Positions 25,284 through 33,516 of a stretch of DNA of 64,000 nt are shown here, one piece after another. The notes under the pieces were generated by a model. It was not told the DNA's origin and ran no database searches. It was given only the letters and a program-made list of their open reading frames with translations. Positions within the stretch are counted from its first letter, which is position 1; every line of letters begins with the position of its first letter. The position numbers and the translations under genes are program-made. Origin of the DNA: Mycobacterium sp. (GTDB lineage: Bacteria > Actinomycetota > Actinomycetes > Mycobacteriales > Mycobacteriaceae); assembly GCF_002863225.1 (NCBI RefSeq), contig NZ_PKEK01000051.1, positions 124,001 to 188,000 on the forward strand, written 5' to 3'.

Positions 25284-26516
25284 ATGGTCCTCAAGGTCGC
25301 GGTGTCGCCGGACTTGGTCGGCGGCGACGTCGCGGAGGGATACGGCAAGGTCGCCGACGCTTTTCGGGCCAACTTCGCGGCCGGCCGTGAGGTCGGCGCC
25401 GCCGTCGCGGTGTATCGCGACGGCATCAAAGTGGTCGACATGTGGGGTGGATACCGCAACGGGTTGACCAAGACGCCGTGGCAGCACGACACCATGGTCA
25501 ACATGTTCTCGACAACCAAAGGTGTTGCCGCCCTTGCCCTTGCGGTAGCCGTGTCACGCGGCCTGTTCGGCTACGACGACAAGGTGACCGACCATTGGCC
25601 GGAATTCGCCCAGGCCGGCAAGGCCGAGGTGACCGTGCGCCAACTGCTGGCTCACCAAGCTGGACTCTGCGTGCTGAAACCAGCGCCGACTGTGCAGGAC
25701 GTCGCCGACCCGGCACGGCTTTCGGCACTGCTCGCGGCCCAGAAACCGGTGTGGCCGCCGGGAACCCGGCACGGGTACCACGCGATCACGCTGGGCTGGT
25801 ACGAATCCGAGCTCATCCGTCGTACCGACCCGGCCGGTCGTACCCTGGGCCGCTTCTTCGCCGACGAAGTCGCCGGCCCGCTCGGGCTGGATCTCCATAT
25901 CGGACTTCCAGACTCCGTGTCCCGCGATCGGGTTGCGCACCTGCACAATTGGCGCCGCGCGGAATCGCTGCTGCACCTGCACACCCTGCCGGCCCCGCTG
26001 GTGGCCGCATCGTTCAACCCGGCCGGTCTGCTCGCGCGGGCAGGGACTCTTCCGCGCGGCGTCGTACCGTGGGACGGCGACTACAACCGCGACGACGTGC
26101 GCGCCATCGAGATCCCGTCAGCCAACGGAATCGGGACCGCGAAGGCGGTCGCCAAGCTCTACAGTGCGGCGACGGCCGGCGAGGGGGCCCTCGGCCTCAC
26201 GACAGACGTGCTCGACGAACTCATGGCCGAGCCCGCGACGCCGAGCCGCGGGTTGCGGGACAAGGTGTTGCGCGTCAACGTGGTGTACTCGCTCGGACTG
26301 TCGAAACCGGCCCCGCTGTGCGAATTCGGATCATCCGACAGGGCTTTCGGCACACCGGGTTACGGCGGCTCGTTCGGGTTCGCCGATCCCGACACGGGCA
26401 TCGGTTTCGCGTACGTGATGAACCGGCTCGGCTTTCACCTCACCAGCGATCCGCGCGAACTCGCGCTGCGCCAAGCGTTGTTCCGCGACGTGCTGGGCGC
26501 ACGACCGCAGAAGTAG
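25284..26516 (+). CDS. Serine hydrolase, beta-lactamase class C / esterase EstB-like
   Basis: From the ATG at 25284 the product has 410 residues. The SxxK nucleophile motif is Ser76-Thr-Thr-Lys in MVNMFSTTKGVAALA. A Tyr motif is likely in WYESELIRR, and YGGSFGFADPDTGIGFAYVMNRLG ends the fold. An upstream start at 25212 would add 24 residues; I prefer 25284 because the family homology starts at MVLKVAVSPDLVGG. There is no signal peptide, so it is probably a cytosolic esterase (LipL/LipD-type in mycobacterial naming), not a drug-resistance beta-lactamase. It converges on rplO with a 9-base gap. Confidence 0.85.
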   Translation: MVLKVAVSPDLVGGDVAEGYGKVADAFRANFAAGREVGAAVAVYRDGIKVVDMWGGYRNGLTKTPWQHDTMVNMFSTTKGVAALALAVAVSRGLFGYDDKVTDHWPEFAQAGKAEVTVRQLLAHQAGLCVLKPAPTVQDVADPARLSALLAAQKPVWPPGTRHGYHAITLGWYESELIRRTDPAGRTLGRFFADEVAGPLGLDLHIGLPDSVSRDRVAHLHNWRRAESLLHLHTLPAPLVAASFNPAGLLARAGTLPRGVVPWDGDYNRDDVRAIEIPSANGIGTAKAVAKLYSAATAGEGALGLTTDVLDELMAEPATPSRGLRDKVLRVNVVYSLGLSKPAPLCEFGSSDRAFGTPGYGGSFGFADPDTGIGFAYVMNRLGFHLTSDPRELALRQALFRDVLGARPQK

Positions 26517-26525
26517 CGAGGGCGT

Positions 26526-26966
26526 CTACAGCTCGGTCGCCGAGCCGCCCGCCGCGGAGATCTTCTCTCGCGCGCTGCCGCTGAACTTGTGCGCGGTGAT
26601 GTCCACCTTGACCGACAGTTTCCCGTCGCCGAGAACCTTGACGAGCGTGTTCTTGCGAACCGCCCCCTTGGCCACCAACTCGTTCAGACCGACCGAACCG
26701 CCCTCGGGGAACAGACGATTGAGGTCGCCGACGTTGACGACTTCGTACTCGGTGCGGAACCGGTTGCGGAACCCCTTCAGCTTGGGCAGCCGCATGTGGA
26801 TCGGCATCTGCCCACCTTCGAAGGTGGCCGGCACGTTCTTGCGAGCCTTTGTGCCCTTGGTTCCGCGGCCGGCGGTCTTACCCTTGGAGCCCTCACCGCG
26901 GCCGACCCGGGTGCGCTTGGTCTTCGACCCGGGCGCGGGGCGCAGGTCGTGCAGTTTGATGGTCAC
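26526..26966 (-). CDS. rplO: 50S ribosomal protein L15
   Basis: The 146-residue product has the L15 signature: KLHDLRPAPGSKTKRTRVGRGEGSKGKTAGRGTKGTKAR at the N-terminus and PKLKGFRNRF mid-way. L15 is a late assembly protein of the large subunit. It is the last gene of the spc-type block. The start overlaps the rpmD stop by 4 bases (ATGA), so translation is coupled. Confidence 0.97.
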   Translation of the reverse strand: MTIKLHDLRPAPGSKTKRTRVGRGEGSKGKTAGRGTKGTKARKNVPATFEGGQMPIHMRLPKLKGFRNRFRTEYEVVNVGDLNRLFPEGGSVGLNELVAKGAVRKNTLVKVLGDGKLSVKVDITAHKFSGSAREKISAAGGSATEL

Positions 26967-27178
26967 TTGCTACCTCCCTCGGCCGGCTCGACCTCGATGA
27001 GGTGATGGACGGCCTTGATCAGCCCGCGGGTCTGCGCGTCATCGTCGCGGATGACGGACTGTCGGATCTTCCGAAGACCAAGGGTACGAAGGCTTTCCCG
27101 CTGCTTCCAGCGGGCGCCGATCACGCCACGCACCTGGGTGATCTTCAGCTGAGTCGGTTGTGTTGCTTTCGCGGCCAT
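26963..27178 (-). CDS. rpmD: 50S ribosomal protein L30
   Basis: The 71-residue product has the L30 core LKITQVRGVIGARWKQRESLRTLGLRKIRQSVIRDD. A short N-terminal addition (MAAKATQPTQ) and a Glu/Gly tail are present. It lies between rpsE (2-base gap) and rplO (4-base overlap) in the usual order. Confidence 0.96.
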   Translation of the reverse strand: MAAKATQPTQLKITQVRGVIGARWKQRESLRTLGLRKIRQSVIRDDDAQTRGLIKAVHHLIEVEPAEGGSK

Positions 27179-27180
27179 GA

Positions 27181-27855
27181 CTATGCGCTTCCTTCACGGG
27201 CGGCGCTGGCGGCCAGCGCATCACTTTCGCGGCGGGCGCGCAGCATGCCGGCCGGAGCGACGTCCTCCAACGGCAGACCGCGGCGAGCGGCGACCTCTTC
27301 GGGACGCTGTAGCAGCTTGAGCGCGGCGACCGTCGCGTGCACCACGTTGATCGCGTTGTCGCTGCCCAGCGACTTGGCCAGAACGTCGCGCACGCCAGCG
27401 CATTCCAGCACCGCGCGAACGGCGCCGCCGGCGATCACACCGGTACCGGGGCTGGCCGGCCGCAGCAGCACCACACCGGCGGCGGCCTCACCCTGCACCG
27501 GGTGGACGACCGTGCCACCGATCAGCGGCACGCGGAAGAATCCTTTGCGGGCTTCTTCGACGCCCTTGGCGATCGCGGCGGGTACTTCCTTGGCCTTGCC
27601 GTAACCGACACCGACCATGCCGTTGCCGTCGCCGACGATGACCAGCGCGGTGAAGCTGAAGCGCCGACCACCCTTGACCACCTTGGAGACTCGGTTGATG
27701 GTGACAACCCGCTCCAGGTAATTGCTCTTGTCGCCGTCGCGGTCACGACCGCCGCGGCCGCCACCGTCCCGGCGGCCCCGGTTGTCACGATTGTCGCGAC
27801 GGTCGTCACGGCCCTCGTTCGTGGGGCCGGCCGATCCAGCCGGTTGCTCCGCCAT
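27181..27855 (-). CDS. rpsE: 30S ribosomal protein S5
   Basis: The 224-residue product starts at the ATG at 27855 (MAEQPAGSAG). A disordered Arg/Asp/Gly-rich extension covers about residues 12-42 and precedes the S5 fold (LERVVTINRVSKVVKGGRRFSFTALVIVGDGNGMVGVGYGKA). Upstream in-frame codons to 27975 overlap rplR and carry no S5 sequence. The extension is longer than in E. coli and typical of actinobacteria. The gap to rplR is 49 bases. Confidence 0.96.
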   Translation of the reverse strand: MAEQPAGSAGPTNEGRDDRRDNRDNRGRRDGGGRGGRDRDGDKSNYLERVVTINRVSKVVKGGRRFSFTALVIVGDGNGMVGVGYGKAKEVPAAIAKGVEEARKGFFRVPLIGGTVVHPVQGEAAAGVVLLRPASPGTGVIAGGAVRAVLECAGVRDVLAKSLGSDNAINVVHATVAALKLLQRPEEVAARRGLPLEDVAPAGMLRARRESDALAASAAREGSA

Positions 27856-27904
27856 TATGCGGTCCTTCCGCTCAGGTTTGATTCCGCAAGATTGCTGCTT
27901 GCCA

Positions 27905-28309
27905 TCAGAATTCCAATCCACCTTCACGGGCGGCGTCGGCCAGTGCCGCGATCCGCCCGCCGTAGGTGTAGCCACCGCGGTCGAACACCACGGTGTTGAT
28001 GCCCGCGGCCTTGGCCCGCTCGGCGATCAACTGGCCGACCCGCACGCTGTGGGCCTTCTTGTCGCCGTCGACGCCACGGACGTCCGCCTCGATCGAGGAG
28101 GCGGCGGCCACGGTGGTGCCGGTGAGGTCGTCGACCAGTTGCACGTGGATGTGCCGCGACGAGCGGTGCACCACCAGGCGCGGACGCTCCGCGGTGCCCG
28201 AGATCTTCTTACGCAGCCGCGCGTGACGACGCAGCCGCTGCTTGCGCCGGACGGCAGACACGCTCTGCGCAGGCGGCTTCTGGGTGGTCCCAGCTTGTGT
28301 TTGCGCCAT
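27905..28309 (-). CDS. rplR: 50S ribosomal protein L18
   Basis: The 134-residue product has the 5S rRNA-binding L18 core: RLRKKISGTAERPRLVVHRSSRHIHVQLVDD and the C-terminal GGYTYGGRIAALADAAREGGLEF. An actinobacterial basic N-terminus (MAQTQAGTTQKPPAQ) precedes it. It follows rplF by 2 bases. Confidence 0.97.
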   Translation of the reverse strand: MAQTQAGTTQKPPAQSVSAVRRKQRLRRHARLRKKISGTAERPRLVVHRSSRHIHVQLVDDLTGTTVAAASSIEADVRGVDGDKKAHSVRVGQLIAERAKAAGINTVVFDRGGYTYGGRIAALADAAREGGLEF

Positions 28310-28311
28310 GA

Positions 28312-28851
28312 CTACTTACCTGTCTTTCCGACCTTGCGGCGGATCTGCTCGCCTTCGTAGCGGATTCCCTTGCCCTTGTAGGGATCGCTCTTGCGGAGGC
28401 GGCGGATGTTGGCCGCGATCTGGCCGACTTTTTGCTTGTCGATACCCGAGACCGAGAACTTGGTGGGCGTCTCGACCGCGAAGGTCACGCCCTCGGGCGC
28501 GGTGATCAGCACCGGGTGGCTGTAGCCCAGAGCGAACTCGAGGTTGCTGCCCTTGGCCACCACGCGATAGCCGACGCCGAAGATCTCCATCTTGATGGTG
28601 TAGCCCTGCGTCACACCGGTGACCAGATTGGACACCAGGGTGCGGGACAGCCCGTGCAACGAACGGTTGTGCCGGTCGTCGTCCGGACGGGTGATCACGA
28701 TGGCGCCATCGTCGTTGCGCGCCACGGTGATCGGCTCGGACACCTTCAGATCGAGGGTGCCCTTGGGTCCCTTCACCGAGACCTGCTGGCCGTCGATGGA
28801 AACCTCGACCCCGGACGGGATCAGGATCGGTTGCTTACCAATACGCGACAT
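28312..28851 (-). CDS. rplF: 50S ribosomal protein L6
   Basis: The 179-residue product has two L6 repeats and the C-terminal signature PYKGKGIRYEGEQIRRKVGKTGK. It starts MSRIGKQPILIPSGVEV, as in most bacteria. It lies between rpsH (14-base gap) and rplR (2-base gap). Confidence 0.97.
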   Translation of the reverse strand: MSRIGKQPILIPSGVEVSIDGQQVSVKGPKGTLDLKVSEPITVARNDDGAIVITRPDDDRHNRSLHGLSRTLVSNLVTGVTQGYTIKMEIFGVGYRVVAKGSNLEFALGYSHPVLITAPEGVTFAVETPTKFSVSGIDKQKVGQIAANIRRLRKSDPYKGKGIRYEGEQIRRKVGKTGK

Positions 28852-28865
28852 GTGTCAGTCCCCTC

Positions 28866-29264
28866 TCACCACACGTACGCGAGGACTTCGCCGCCCACGC
28901 CCTGTCTGGCTGCCTGACGGTCAGTGAGCAGACCCGAGGAGGTCGAGATGATCGCCACGCCCAGGCCGCCGAGTACGCGCGGCAGATTGGTCGACTTGGC
29001 GTACACCCGCAGACCCGGCTTCGACACGCGGCGCAGGCCGGCGATGCTGCGTTCCCGGCTCGGCCCGTACTTGAGCTGAACCTTCAGCGCCTTGCCGACT
29101 CGCGCGTCCTCAGTCTGGTAGTCGGTGATGTAGCCCTCGCGCTTGAGGATCTCGGCGATGTTCGCCTTGATCTTCGAGTGCGGCAGCGTCACCTCATCGT
29201 GGTACGCCGAGTTAGCGTTGCGCAGACGCGTCAAGAAGTCTGCGATCGGATCGGTCATAGTCAT
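28866..29264 (-). CDS. rpsH: 30S ribosomal protein S8
   Basis: The 132-residue product begins MTMTDPIADFLTRLRNANSAYH and ends with the S8 signature SSGLLTDRQAARQGVGGEVLAYVW. S8 binds helix 21 of 16S rRNA; in E. coli it also represses its own operon by binding the spc mRNA. Here its start codon overlaps the stop of a small upstream ORF (ATGA) that is itself tandemly duplicated. The rpsH ribosome-binding site (GAGGAGC) lies inside that upstream ORF. A second ATG two codons in is possible but less likely. Confidence 0.96.
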   Translation of the reverse strand: MTMTDPIADFLTRLRNANSAYHDEVTLPHSKIKANIAEILKREGYITDYQTEDARVGKALKVQLKYGPSRERSIAGLRRVSKPGLRVYAKSTNLPRVLGGLGVAIISTSSGLLTDRQAARQGVGGEVLAYVW

Positions 29265-29317
29265 CGAGCGCTGCTCCTCTTCATCGCTACGCTCTGCATC
29301 GTCGTCATCGCGGTCAT
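29261..29317 (-). CDS. Upstream ORF copy 2 (18 codons), coupled to rpsH
   Basis: The reading frame encodes MTAMTTMQSVAMKRSSAR and ends in a TGA whose last bases overlap the rpsH start as ATGA. Its own start overlaps the stop of the identical ORF copy 1. A GAGGAG site inside copy 1 precedes its start. Whether the peptide is made, or whether the frame only serves to load ribosomes onto rpsH, cannot be read from DNA. Confidence 0.45.
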   Translation of the reverse strand: MTAMTTMQSVAMKRSSAR

Positions 29318-29370
29318 CGAGCGCTGCTCCTCTTCATCGCTACGCTCTGCATCGTCGTCATCGCGGTCAT
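29314..29370 (-). CDS. Upstream ORF copy 1 (18 codons), head of leader
   Basis: This frame encodes the same 18-residue peptide as copy 2. A GAGGAAGG ribosome-binding site lies about 11 bases before its ATG. Its stop overlaps the start of copy 2 (ATGA). It arises because the 53-base unit of the tandem repeat brings an ATG into place. No known protein family matches; treat it as a putative leader ORF. Confidence 0.45.
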   Translation of the reverse strand: MTAMTTMQSVAMKRSSAR

Positions 29371-29453
29371 CGAACGCTGTTACCTTCCTCGCGGCGGTTC
29401 CCCAACCGGGGCCTGCCGCAACCTATTCCAATGAGTCGTTTGCTCGGTGCTGG

Positions 29454-29639
29454 TTACCAGCTGCTCTTTGCCACACCGGGCAGCTCGCCCGCATGTGCCA
29501 TCTCCCGCAGGCAGATCCTGCACAGCCCGAACTTGCGGAAGACCGCGTGCGGGCGGCCGCACTTGTTGCAGCGGGTGTAGCCGCGCACCTTGAACTTCGG
29601 CTTGCGCTGGCTCTTGTTGATCAGTGCTTTCTTGGCCAT
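29454..29639 (-). CDS. rpsN: 30S ribosomal protein S14, zinc-binding type
   Basis: The 61-residue product from the ATG at 29639 starts MAKKALINKSQRKPKFKVRG. It has the four-Cys zinc ribbon CNKC...CRIC, so this is the zinc-dependent (C+) S14 (RpsN1/RpsZ type). It lies between rplE (4-base gap) and the rpsH leader. The upstream in-frame extension to 29702 overlaps rplE and has no S14 similarity. Confidence 0.96.
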   Translation of the reverse strand: MAKKALINKSQRKPKFKVRGYTRCNKCGRPHAVFRKFGLCRICLREMAHAGELPGVAKSSW

Positions 29640-29643
29640 GTGA

Positions 29644-30213
29644 TCAGTTCTCCTTGAACGGAAAGCCCAGGCCGCGCAACAGCGCTCGGCCTTCGTCGTC
29701 ATTGGTCGCCGAAGTGACGACGGTGATGTCCATGCCGCGGGGACGGTCGATCTTGTCCACGTCGATCTCGTGGAACACCGACTGCTCGTTCAGCCCGAAG
29801 GTGTAGTTGCCCGAACCGTCGAACTGCTTGGGCGACAACCCGCGGAAGTCGCGGATACGCGGCAGGGCGATCGACACGAGCCGGTCGAGGAACTCCCACA
29901 TCCGGTCACCGCGCAGGGTCACCCGGGCGCCGATCGGCATGCCTTCACGAAGCTTGAACTGCGCGATCGACTTGCGGGCCTTGCGGATCTCCGGCCGCTG
30001 ACCGGTGATCAGCGCCAAGTCGCTGACCGCGCCGTTGATCAGCTTGGCGTCACGGGCGGCGTCGCCGACACCCATGTTCACCACAACCTTGACCACGCCC
30101 GGGATCTGCATCACGTTGGCGTAGCCGAATTCTTTGCTCAGCGCCTCACGGATCTCGTCGCGGTAGCGCGTCTTGAGCCGGGGCTGAACCTTCTGCTGCT
30201 CGGTCGTCGTCAT
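29644..30213 (-). CDS. rplE: 50S ribosomal protein L5
   Basis: The 189-residue product has the L5 core: VVKVVVNMGVGDAARD, RVTLRGDRMWEFLDRLVSIALPRIRDFRGL and a C-terminal DEGRALLRGLGFPFKEN. It binds 5S rRNA and the P-site tRNA. The start overlaps the rplX stop by 4 bases. Confidence 0.97.
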   Translation of the reverse strand: MTTTEQQKVQPRLKTRYRDEIREALSKEFGYANVMQIPGVVKVVVNMGVGDAARDAKLINGAVSDLALITGQRPEIRKARKSIAQFKLREGMPIGARVTLRGDRMWEFLDRLVSIALPRIRDFRGLSPKQFDGSGNYTFGLNEQSVFHEIDVDKIDRPRGMDITVVTSATNDDEGRALLRGLGFPFKEN

Positions 30214-30533
30214 GCCGTGATGTCCTTGCCGTTGCGCTTGGAGATGCGGACCCGCTTACCCGACTCCTCGTCGACCCGGTAACCGATCCGGGTGGGGTTG
30301 CCGTCGGAGTCGACCACCATCACGTTGGACACGTGGATGAGGGCTTCCTGGGTGACGATGCCGCCGGACTGCGCCCCGCGCTCGTTGGTCGAGACCGCGG
30401 TGTGCTTCTTGATCCGGTTGACACCCTGCACCAGCACCTTGTTGCGGGCCGGGAAAGCTTGGATCACTTTGCCTTTGGCGCCTTTGTCCTTACCCGAGAT
30501 GACGAGGACGGTGTCGCCCTTGTGCACCTTCAT
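30210..30533 (-). CDS. rplX: 50S ribosomal protein L24
   Basis: The 107-residue product begins MKVHKGDTVLVISGKDKGAKGKVIQAFPARNKVLVQGVNRIKKH, the KOW-type L24 sequence. It abuts rplN directly and overlaps the rplE start. Confidence 0.97.
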   Translation of the reverse strand: MKVHKGDTVLVISGKDKGAKGKVIQAFPARNKVLVQGVNRIKKHTAVSTNERGAQSGGIVTQEALIHVSNVMVVDSDGNPTRIGYRVDEESGKRVRISKRNGKDITA

Positions 30534-30902
30534 TTACAGCACCTCCGGGGCCAGCGAGACGATTTTCATGAAGCGCTTCTCGCGCAGCTCGCGGCCGACC
30601 GGGCCGAAGATGCGGGTTCCACGCGGGTCGTTGTCGGGCTTGATGATGACGGCCGCGTTCTCGTCGAACTTGATATAGCTGCCGTCCGGGCGGCGACGCT
30701 CCTTGACGGTACGCACGACGACGGCCTTGACCACATCACCACGCTTGACGTTGCCGCCGGGGATGGCGTCTTTGACCGTCGCGACGATGACGTCGCCGAT
30801 ACCGGCGTAACGCCGCGACGAGCCGCCGAGCACCCGGATGCACAAGATCTCCTTGGCACCCGTGTTGTCGGCCACCTTCAGCCGCGATTCCTGCTGAATC
30901 AC
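30534..30902 (-). CDS. rplN: 50S ribosomal protein L14
   Basis: The 122-residue product has the L14 sequence MIQQESRLKVADNTGAKEILCIRVLGGSSRRYA and GTRIFGPVGRELREKRFMKIVSLAPEVL. It is the first gene of this ribosomal block because rpsQ lies about 12 kb away. It therefore needs its own promoter in the 251-base gap 30903-31153, where I see no clear consensus elements. Confidence 0.97.
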   Translation of the reverse strand: MIQQESRLKVADNTGAKEILCIRVLGGSSRRYAGIGDVIVATVKDAIPGGNVKRGDVVKAVVVRTVKERRRPDGSYIKFDENAAVIIKPDNDPRGTRIFGPVGRELREKRFMKIVSLAPEVL

Positions 30903-31153
30903 TCGATCTCCTGCCCTGGTTCACGTATGCACGCCCACGCGTGACCGGGCCGGAGGACACTAAAAGGCAGAGTCCACCAGACCTGTCTTGCATGGTCTTT
31001 GTCGTCGAAAGGCACGCGGGGCTGACGGTAATACTCGAGATGCCAGCCGAGGTCTGCCCACGGCAACCCCTAGAGTCTAGGTGAAGTCGTTCTCAGAGCC
31101 AAATTCCTGGTCAACCGGGGTTACCGGCGGCCACGGCCGTCCGGCACGCCGTC

Positions 31154-32071
31154 TCAGTCGCCTTGCCGGACGTAAGAGTAGATGTAGAGCGCCATCGCCG
31201 TGGCCAGTGCGAGCAGCACCCATTGCACCAGAGCCTGGTCGATCATCGAGCCCGGCGGCGGCGCGCCGGGAAGGATATTGCGCAGCGGGACGATCGCGAA
31301 CAGGTTGGCCGCGTACCAGGTCGCGAATGGCGGCACGAACTTCCGCCGGCCCATCGCCATCGGAATGGCCACCACCAGCGCGAGCGTCGGCAGGCTGATC
31401 AGGACCAGGATGATGCCCAGGTCGAAGATCAGCGGCCCTTTGGCCCGGTGCAGCGTGACCACGACGTTGCTGGTGTTGTGGCTGCCGGCTTCGCTGGTGT
31501 CACTGTTGCGCCGGACGGTGGCGTCCCAGCCGTCCATCGATCCGGTGACCTGCACGTGGGCGGGGAGCCGCTTGCGCTGGGCACCGTTGCCGACGAAGAC
31601 GTCCGCGGAGATCGGCTCGGTGCGGTAGGAGTCGAAGGGCCAGTTGCCCGGATCGCCGTGCGCCGGGATCGTCGTGCTGACCTGAGCCGGCGCTTTCCCC
31701 TTCGGAAACTGCAGATCGCCCAGATCGTTGGGCGGATAGAGCCGAACGGCGATGTCGGTGTTCAACTCGTCGAAGCGTTTGTCCTCGAGCGACTCGCCCG
31801 GATAGATCAGCACGTTGACGGTCAGGCGGTTCGTCGTGGACTTGAGCTCCTCGAGCCTGATCTGCACGACGGTCTCGTCGGCACCGGCCTGGCTCAGGTC
31901 CAGCTGCGGGAGCGGGCCCTCGGACTTCTGCAGCAAGTGGACGCCGAACAGCGACAGACCGTAGGCGGCGACCACCGCCATCATGATCGCGACCCCGATC
32001 ACGATGCGTGGCCGCTGCCGTTCCTGCGTCGGCGGTGGCGCCGAGACCGACGACGGGGTCTGGACGGTCAT
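31154..32071 (-). CDS. DUF4436-family membrane protein
   Basis: The 305-residue product has an N-terminal transmembrane helix (about 22-44: IVIGVAIMMAVVAAYGLSLFGV). A large extracytoplasmic beta-rich domain follows (about 45-205). Three C-terminal helices end it (LIFDLGIILVLISLPTLALVVAIPM; WYAANLFAIVPLRNILPGA; WVLLALATAMALYIYSYV). It matches the DUF4436 family in layout and corresponds by position to Rv0713, which lies beside rplN in M. tuberculosis. The function is unknown. It lies 251 bases upstream of rplN on the same strand. Confidence 0.82.
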   Translation of the reverse strand: MTVQTPSSVSAPPPTQERQRPRIVIGVAIMMAVVAAYGLSLFGVHLLQKSEGPLPQLDLSQAGADETVVQIRLEELKSTTNRLTVNVLIYPGESLEDKRFDELNTDIAVRLYPPNDLGDLQFPKGKAPAQVSTTIPAHGDPGNWPFDSYRTEPISADVFVGNGAQRKRLPAHVQVTGSMDGWDATVRRNSDTSEAGSHNTSNVVVTLHRAKGPLIFDLGIILVLISLPTLALVVAIPMAMGRRKFVPPFATWYAANLFAIVPLRNILPGAPPPGSMIDQALVQWVLLALATAMALYIYSYVRQGD

Positions 32072-32410
32072 CGCCGGCCGTCGTTCGGTGGATTCGGGGC
32101 CACGCGCCGCACGCGGACGGGGCCGGGACGGTGGACGTCAGCCGGTCGGGGCAACACGGTCGTCAGGTTAGCGAACAAGGGTGTCCGAAGCGCGCCGAAA
32201 GTGGGATCGTGCACAGGGTGCCCGACTCTTGTCACCCGCTGTCCACCCGGCAGTAACTCGCAGTTCTCCGAATACAAACAGAAAACATGAATTCGCCCAT
32301 GGGACGGGACAGTTCGGCTGTCGAGCGGTTAATCTAACGGCGGCTCACGGGGTCGAATCGTGCGCCGAAAATCTCAACGATCGTTCGATGTCCGGGGTGA
32401 GGCAACCAAC
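32072..32410. other. Divergent intergenic region, DUF4436 gene / pstS
   Basis: No gene is visible in this 339-base gap. A TAATCT element near 32332 could be a -10 for pstS, and the region around 32250-32290 is locally AT-rich. I looked for the direct repeats of a phosphate-responsive RegX3 box and found only poor matches. Confidence 0.35.
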
Positions 32411-33508
32411 ATGAAGCACAACCGAATGGCCGCGGCCGTGAGTTTGCTGGCCGCGGGCGCCACGGTGCTGTCGGGATGCGAGGTCCCGCACACCAGCATG
32501 GCGTACGCGAGCGAGGTCGTGACCTGCGGCGGCAAGTCGACGATTTCGGCCAGCGGGTCCACCGCTCAGACCAACGCGATGAAGCGGTTCGTCGAGGCGT
32601 ACAGCAAGTCCTGCCCCGGACACGGCCTGAACTACACGGCCAACGGCTCCGGTGCCGGGATCGCCGACTTCCTCTCCGGCAAAAGCGATTTCGCGGGTTC
32701 AGACACCCCGCTGAGTGAGGACCAGTACGACGCCGCCAAGCAGCGTTGCGGCGGGGCCGAGGCGTGGAACCTCCCGGTGGTGTTCGGTCCGCTGGCCGTC
32801 ACCTACAACCTCCCGGTCGACTTCCTGGTGCTCGACGCGCAGACGCTGGCCGGCATCTTCAACGGCAGCATCACCCGCTGGGACGACCCACAGATCACCT
32901 CGCTCAACGCGTCTATGCCGCCCGAGGAGATTCACGTCGTGCACCGCAGCGACAACTCCGGCAGCACCGCCAACTTCCAGGCCTACCTGCAAGCCGCGGC
33001 CGGCGGAGTCTGGAAACAGGGCACCGGCAAGGCGTTCAAAGGCGGGGTCGGAACCGGCGCGAAGGGCAACGACGGCACTTCGGCGATGGTGAAGAACACC
33101 GAAGGGGCGATCACCTACAACGAGTTGTCGTTCGCGATGGACGAAGGCCTGTTCGCGGCCGAGATCAAGACGCCGGCCAGTCGCAAGACCCGGCGGCCGG
33201 TACGGATCGGCACCGATTCGGTGGGCAAGACCATCGCCGGCGCCAAGGTCATCGGCAAGGGCAACAACCTCGTGCTCGATCTCTCGTCGTTCTACAACCC
33301 GAGCCAGGATGACGTCTACCCGATCGTGATGGCGACCTACGAGATCGTCTGCTCGAAGTATCCCGATCCGCAGACCGGTGTCGCGGTCAAAGCCGCCCTG
33401 CAGGCCACGCTCGGGCCCGGCCAGATCGACCTGGACAAGCACGGTTACATCCCGCTGCCACCCGAATTCCAGTCGAAAGTGATGTCAGCGGCCAACGCCA
33501 TGAGCTGA
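32411..33508 (+). CDS. pstS: Phosphate-binding lipoprotein PstS
   Basis: The 365-residue product has a lipoprotein signal peptide with lipobox LSGC (Cys23; preferred start MKHNRMAAAV). A PstS fold follows: STISASGSTAQTNAMKRFVEAY (phosphate loop), YTANGSGAGIADFLSGKSDFAGSDTPL, FNGSITRWDDP and VHRSDNSGSTANF. It binds phosphate outside the membrane for the Pst ABC importer. No pstC, pstA or pstB gene lies in the window, so this is a lone binding protein. An in-frame upstream start at 32360 would put the signal peptide out of position. It sits between the FGE and DUF4436 genes, where M. tuberculosis has no such gene. Confidence 0.92.
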   Translation: MKHNRMAAAVSLLAAGATVLSGCEVPHTSMAYASEVVTCGGKSTISASGSTAQTNAMKRFVEAYSKSCPGHGLNYTANGSGAGIADFLSGKSDFAGSDTPLSEDQYDAAKQRCGGAEAWNLPVVFGPLAVTYNLPVDFLVLDAQTLAGIFNGSITRWDDPQITSLNASMPPEEIHVVHRSDNSGSTANFQAYLQAAAGGVWKQGTGKAFKGGVGTGAKGNDGTSAMVKNTEGAITYNELSFAMDEGLFAAEIKTPASRKTRRPVRIGTDSVGKTIAGAKVIGKGNNLVLDLSSFYNPSQDDVYPIVMATYEIVCSKYPDPQTGVAVKAALQATLGPGQIDLDKHGYIPLPPEFQSKVMSAANAMS

Positions 33509-33516
33509 CCGAGCGG

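Larger units (their letters stand above)
29261..29379. repeat. 53-bp tandem repeat between rpsN and rpsH
   Basis: Two exact 53-base copies are at 29261-29313 and 29314-29366, followed by a partial third copy of 13 bases (one mismatch) at 29367-29379. The unit includes the rpsH ribosome-binding site and start region. This lies in a 189-base gap inside an otherwise tightly packed ribosomal operon. Between the repeat and rpsN the minus strand also has a CCCC-ggtt-GGGG hairpin near 29401. Confidence 0.95.

Noticed and set aside
29143..29657. Overlapping plus-strand frames over the rpsH leader repeat
   Set aside because: They arise from the 53-base repeat read in the antisense direction and encode Ser-rich repeats with no plausible start site.
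32250..32290. Possible RegX3 phosphate box before pstS
   Set aside because: Only one poor pair of GTTC-like heptamers was found, with wrong spacing and mismatches.
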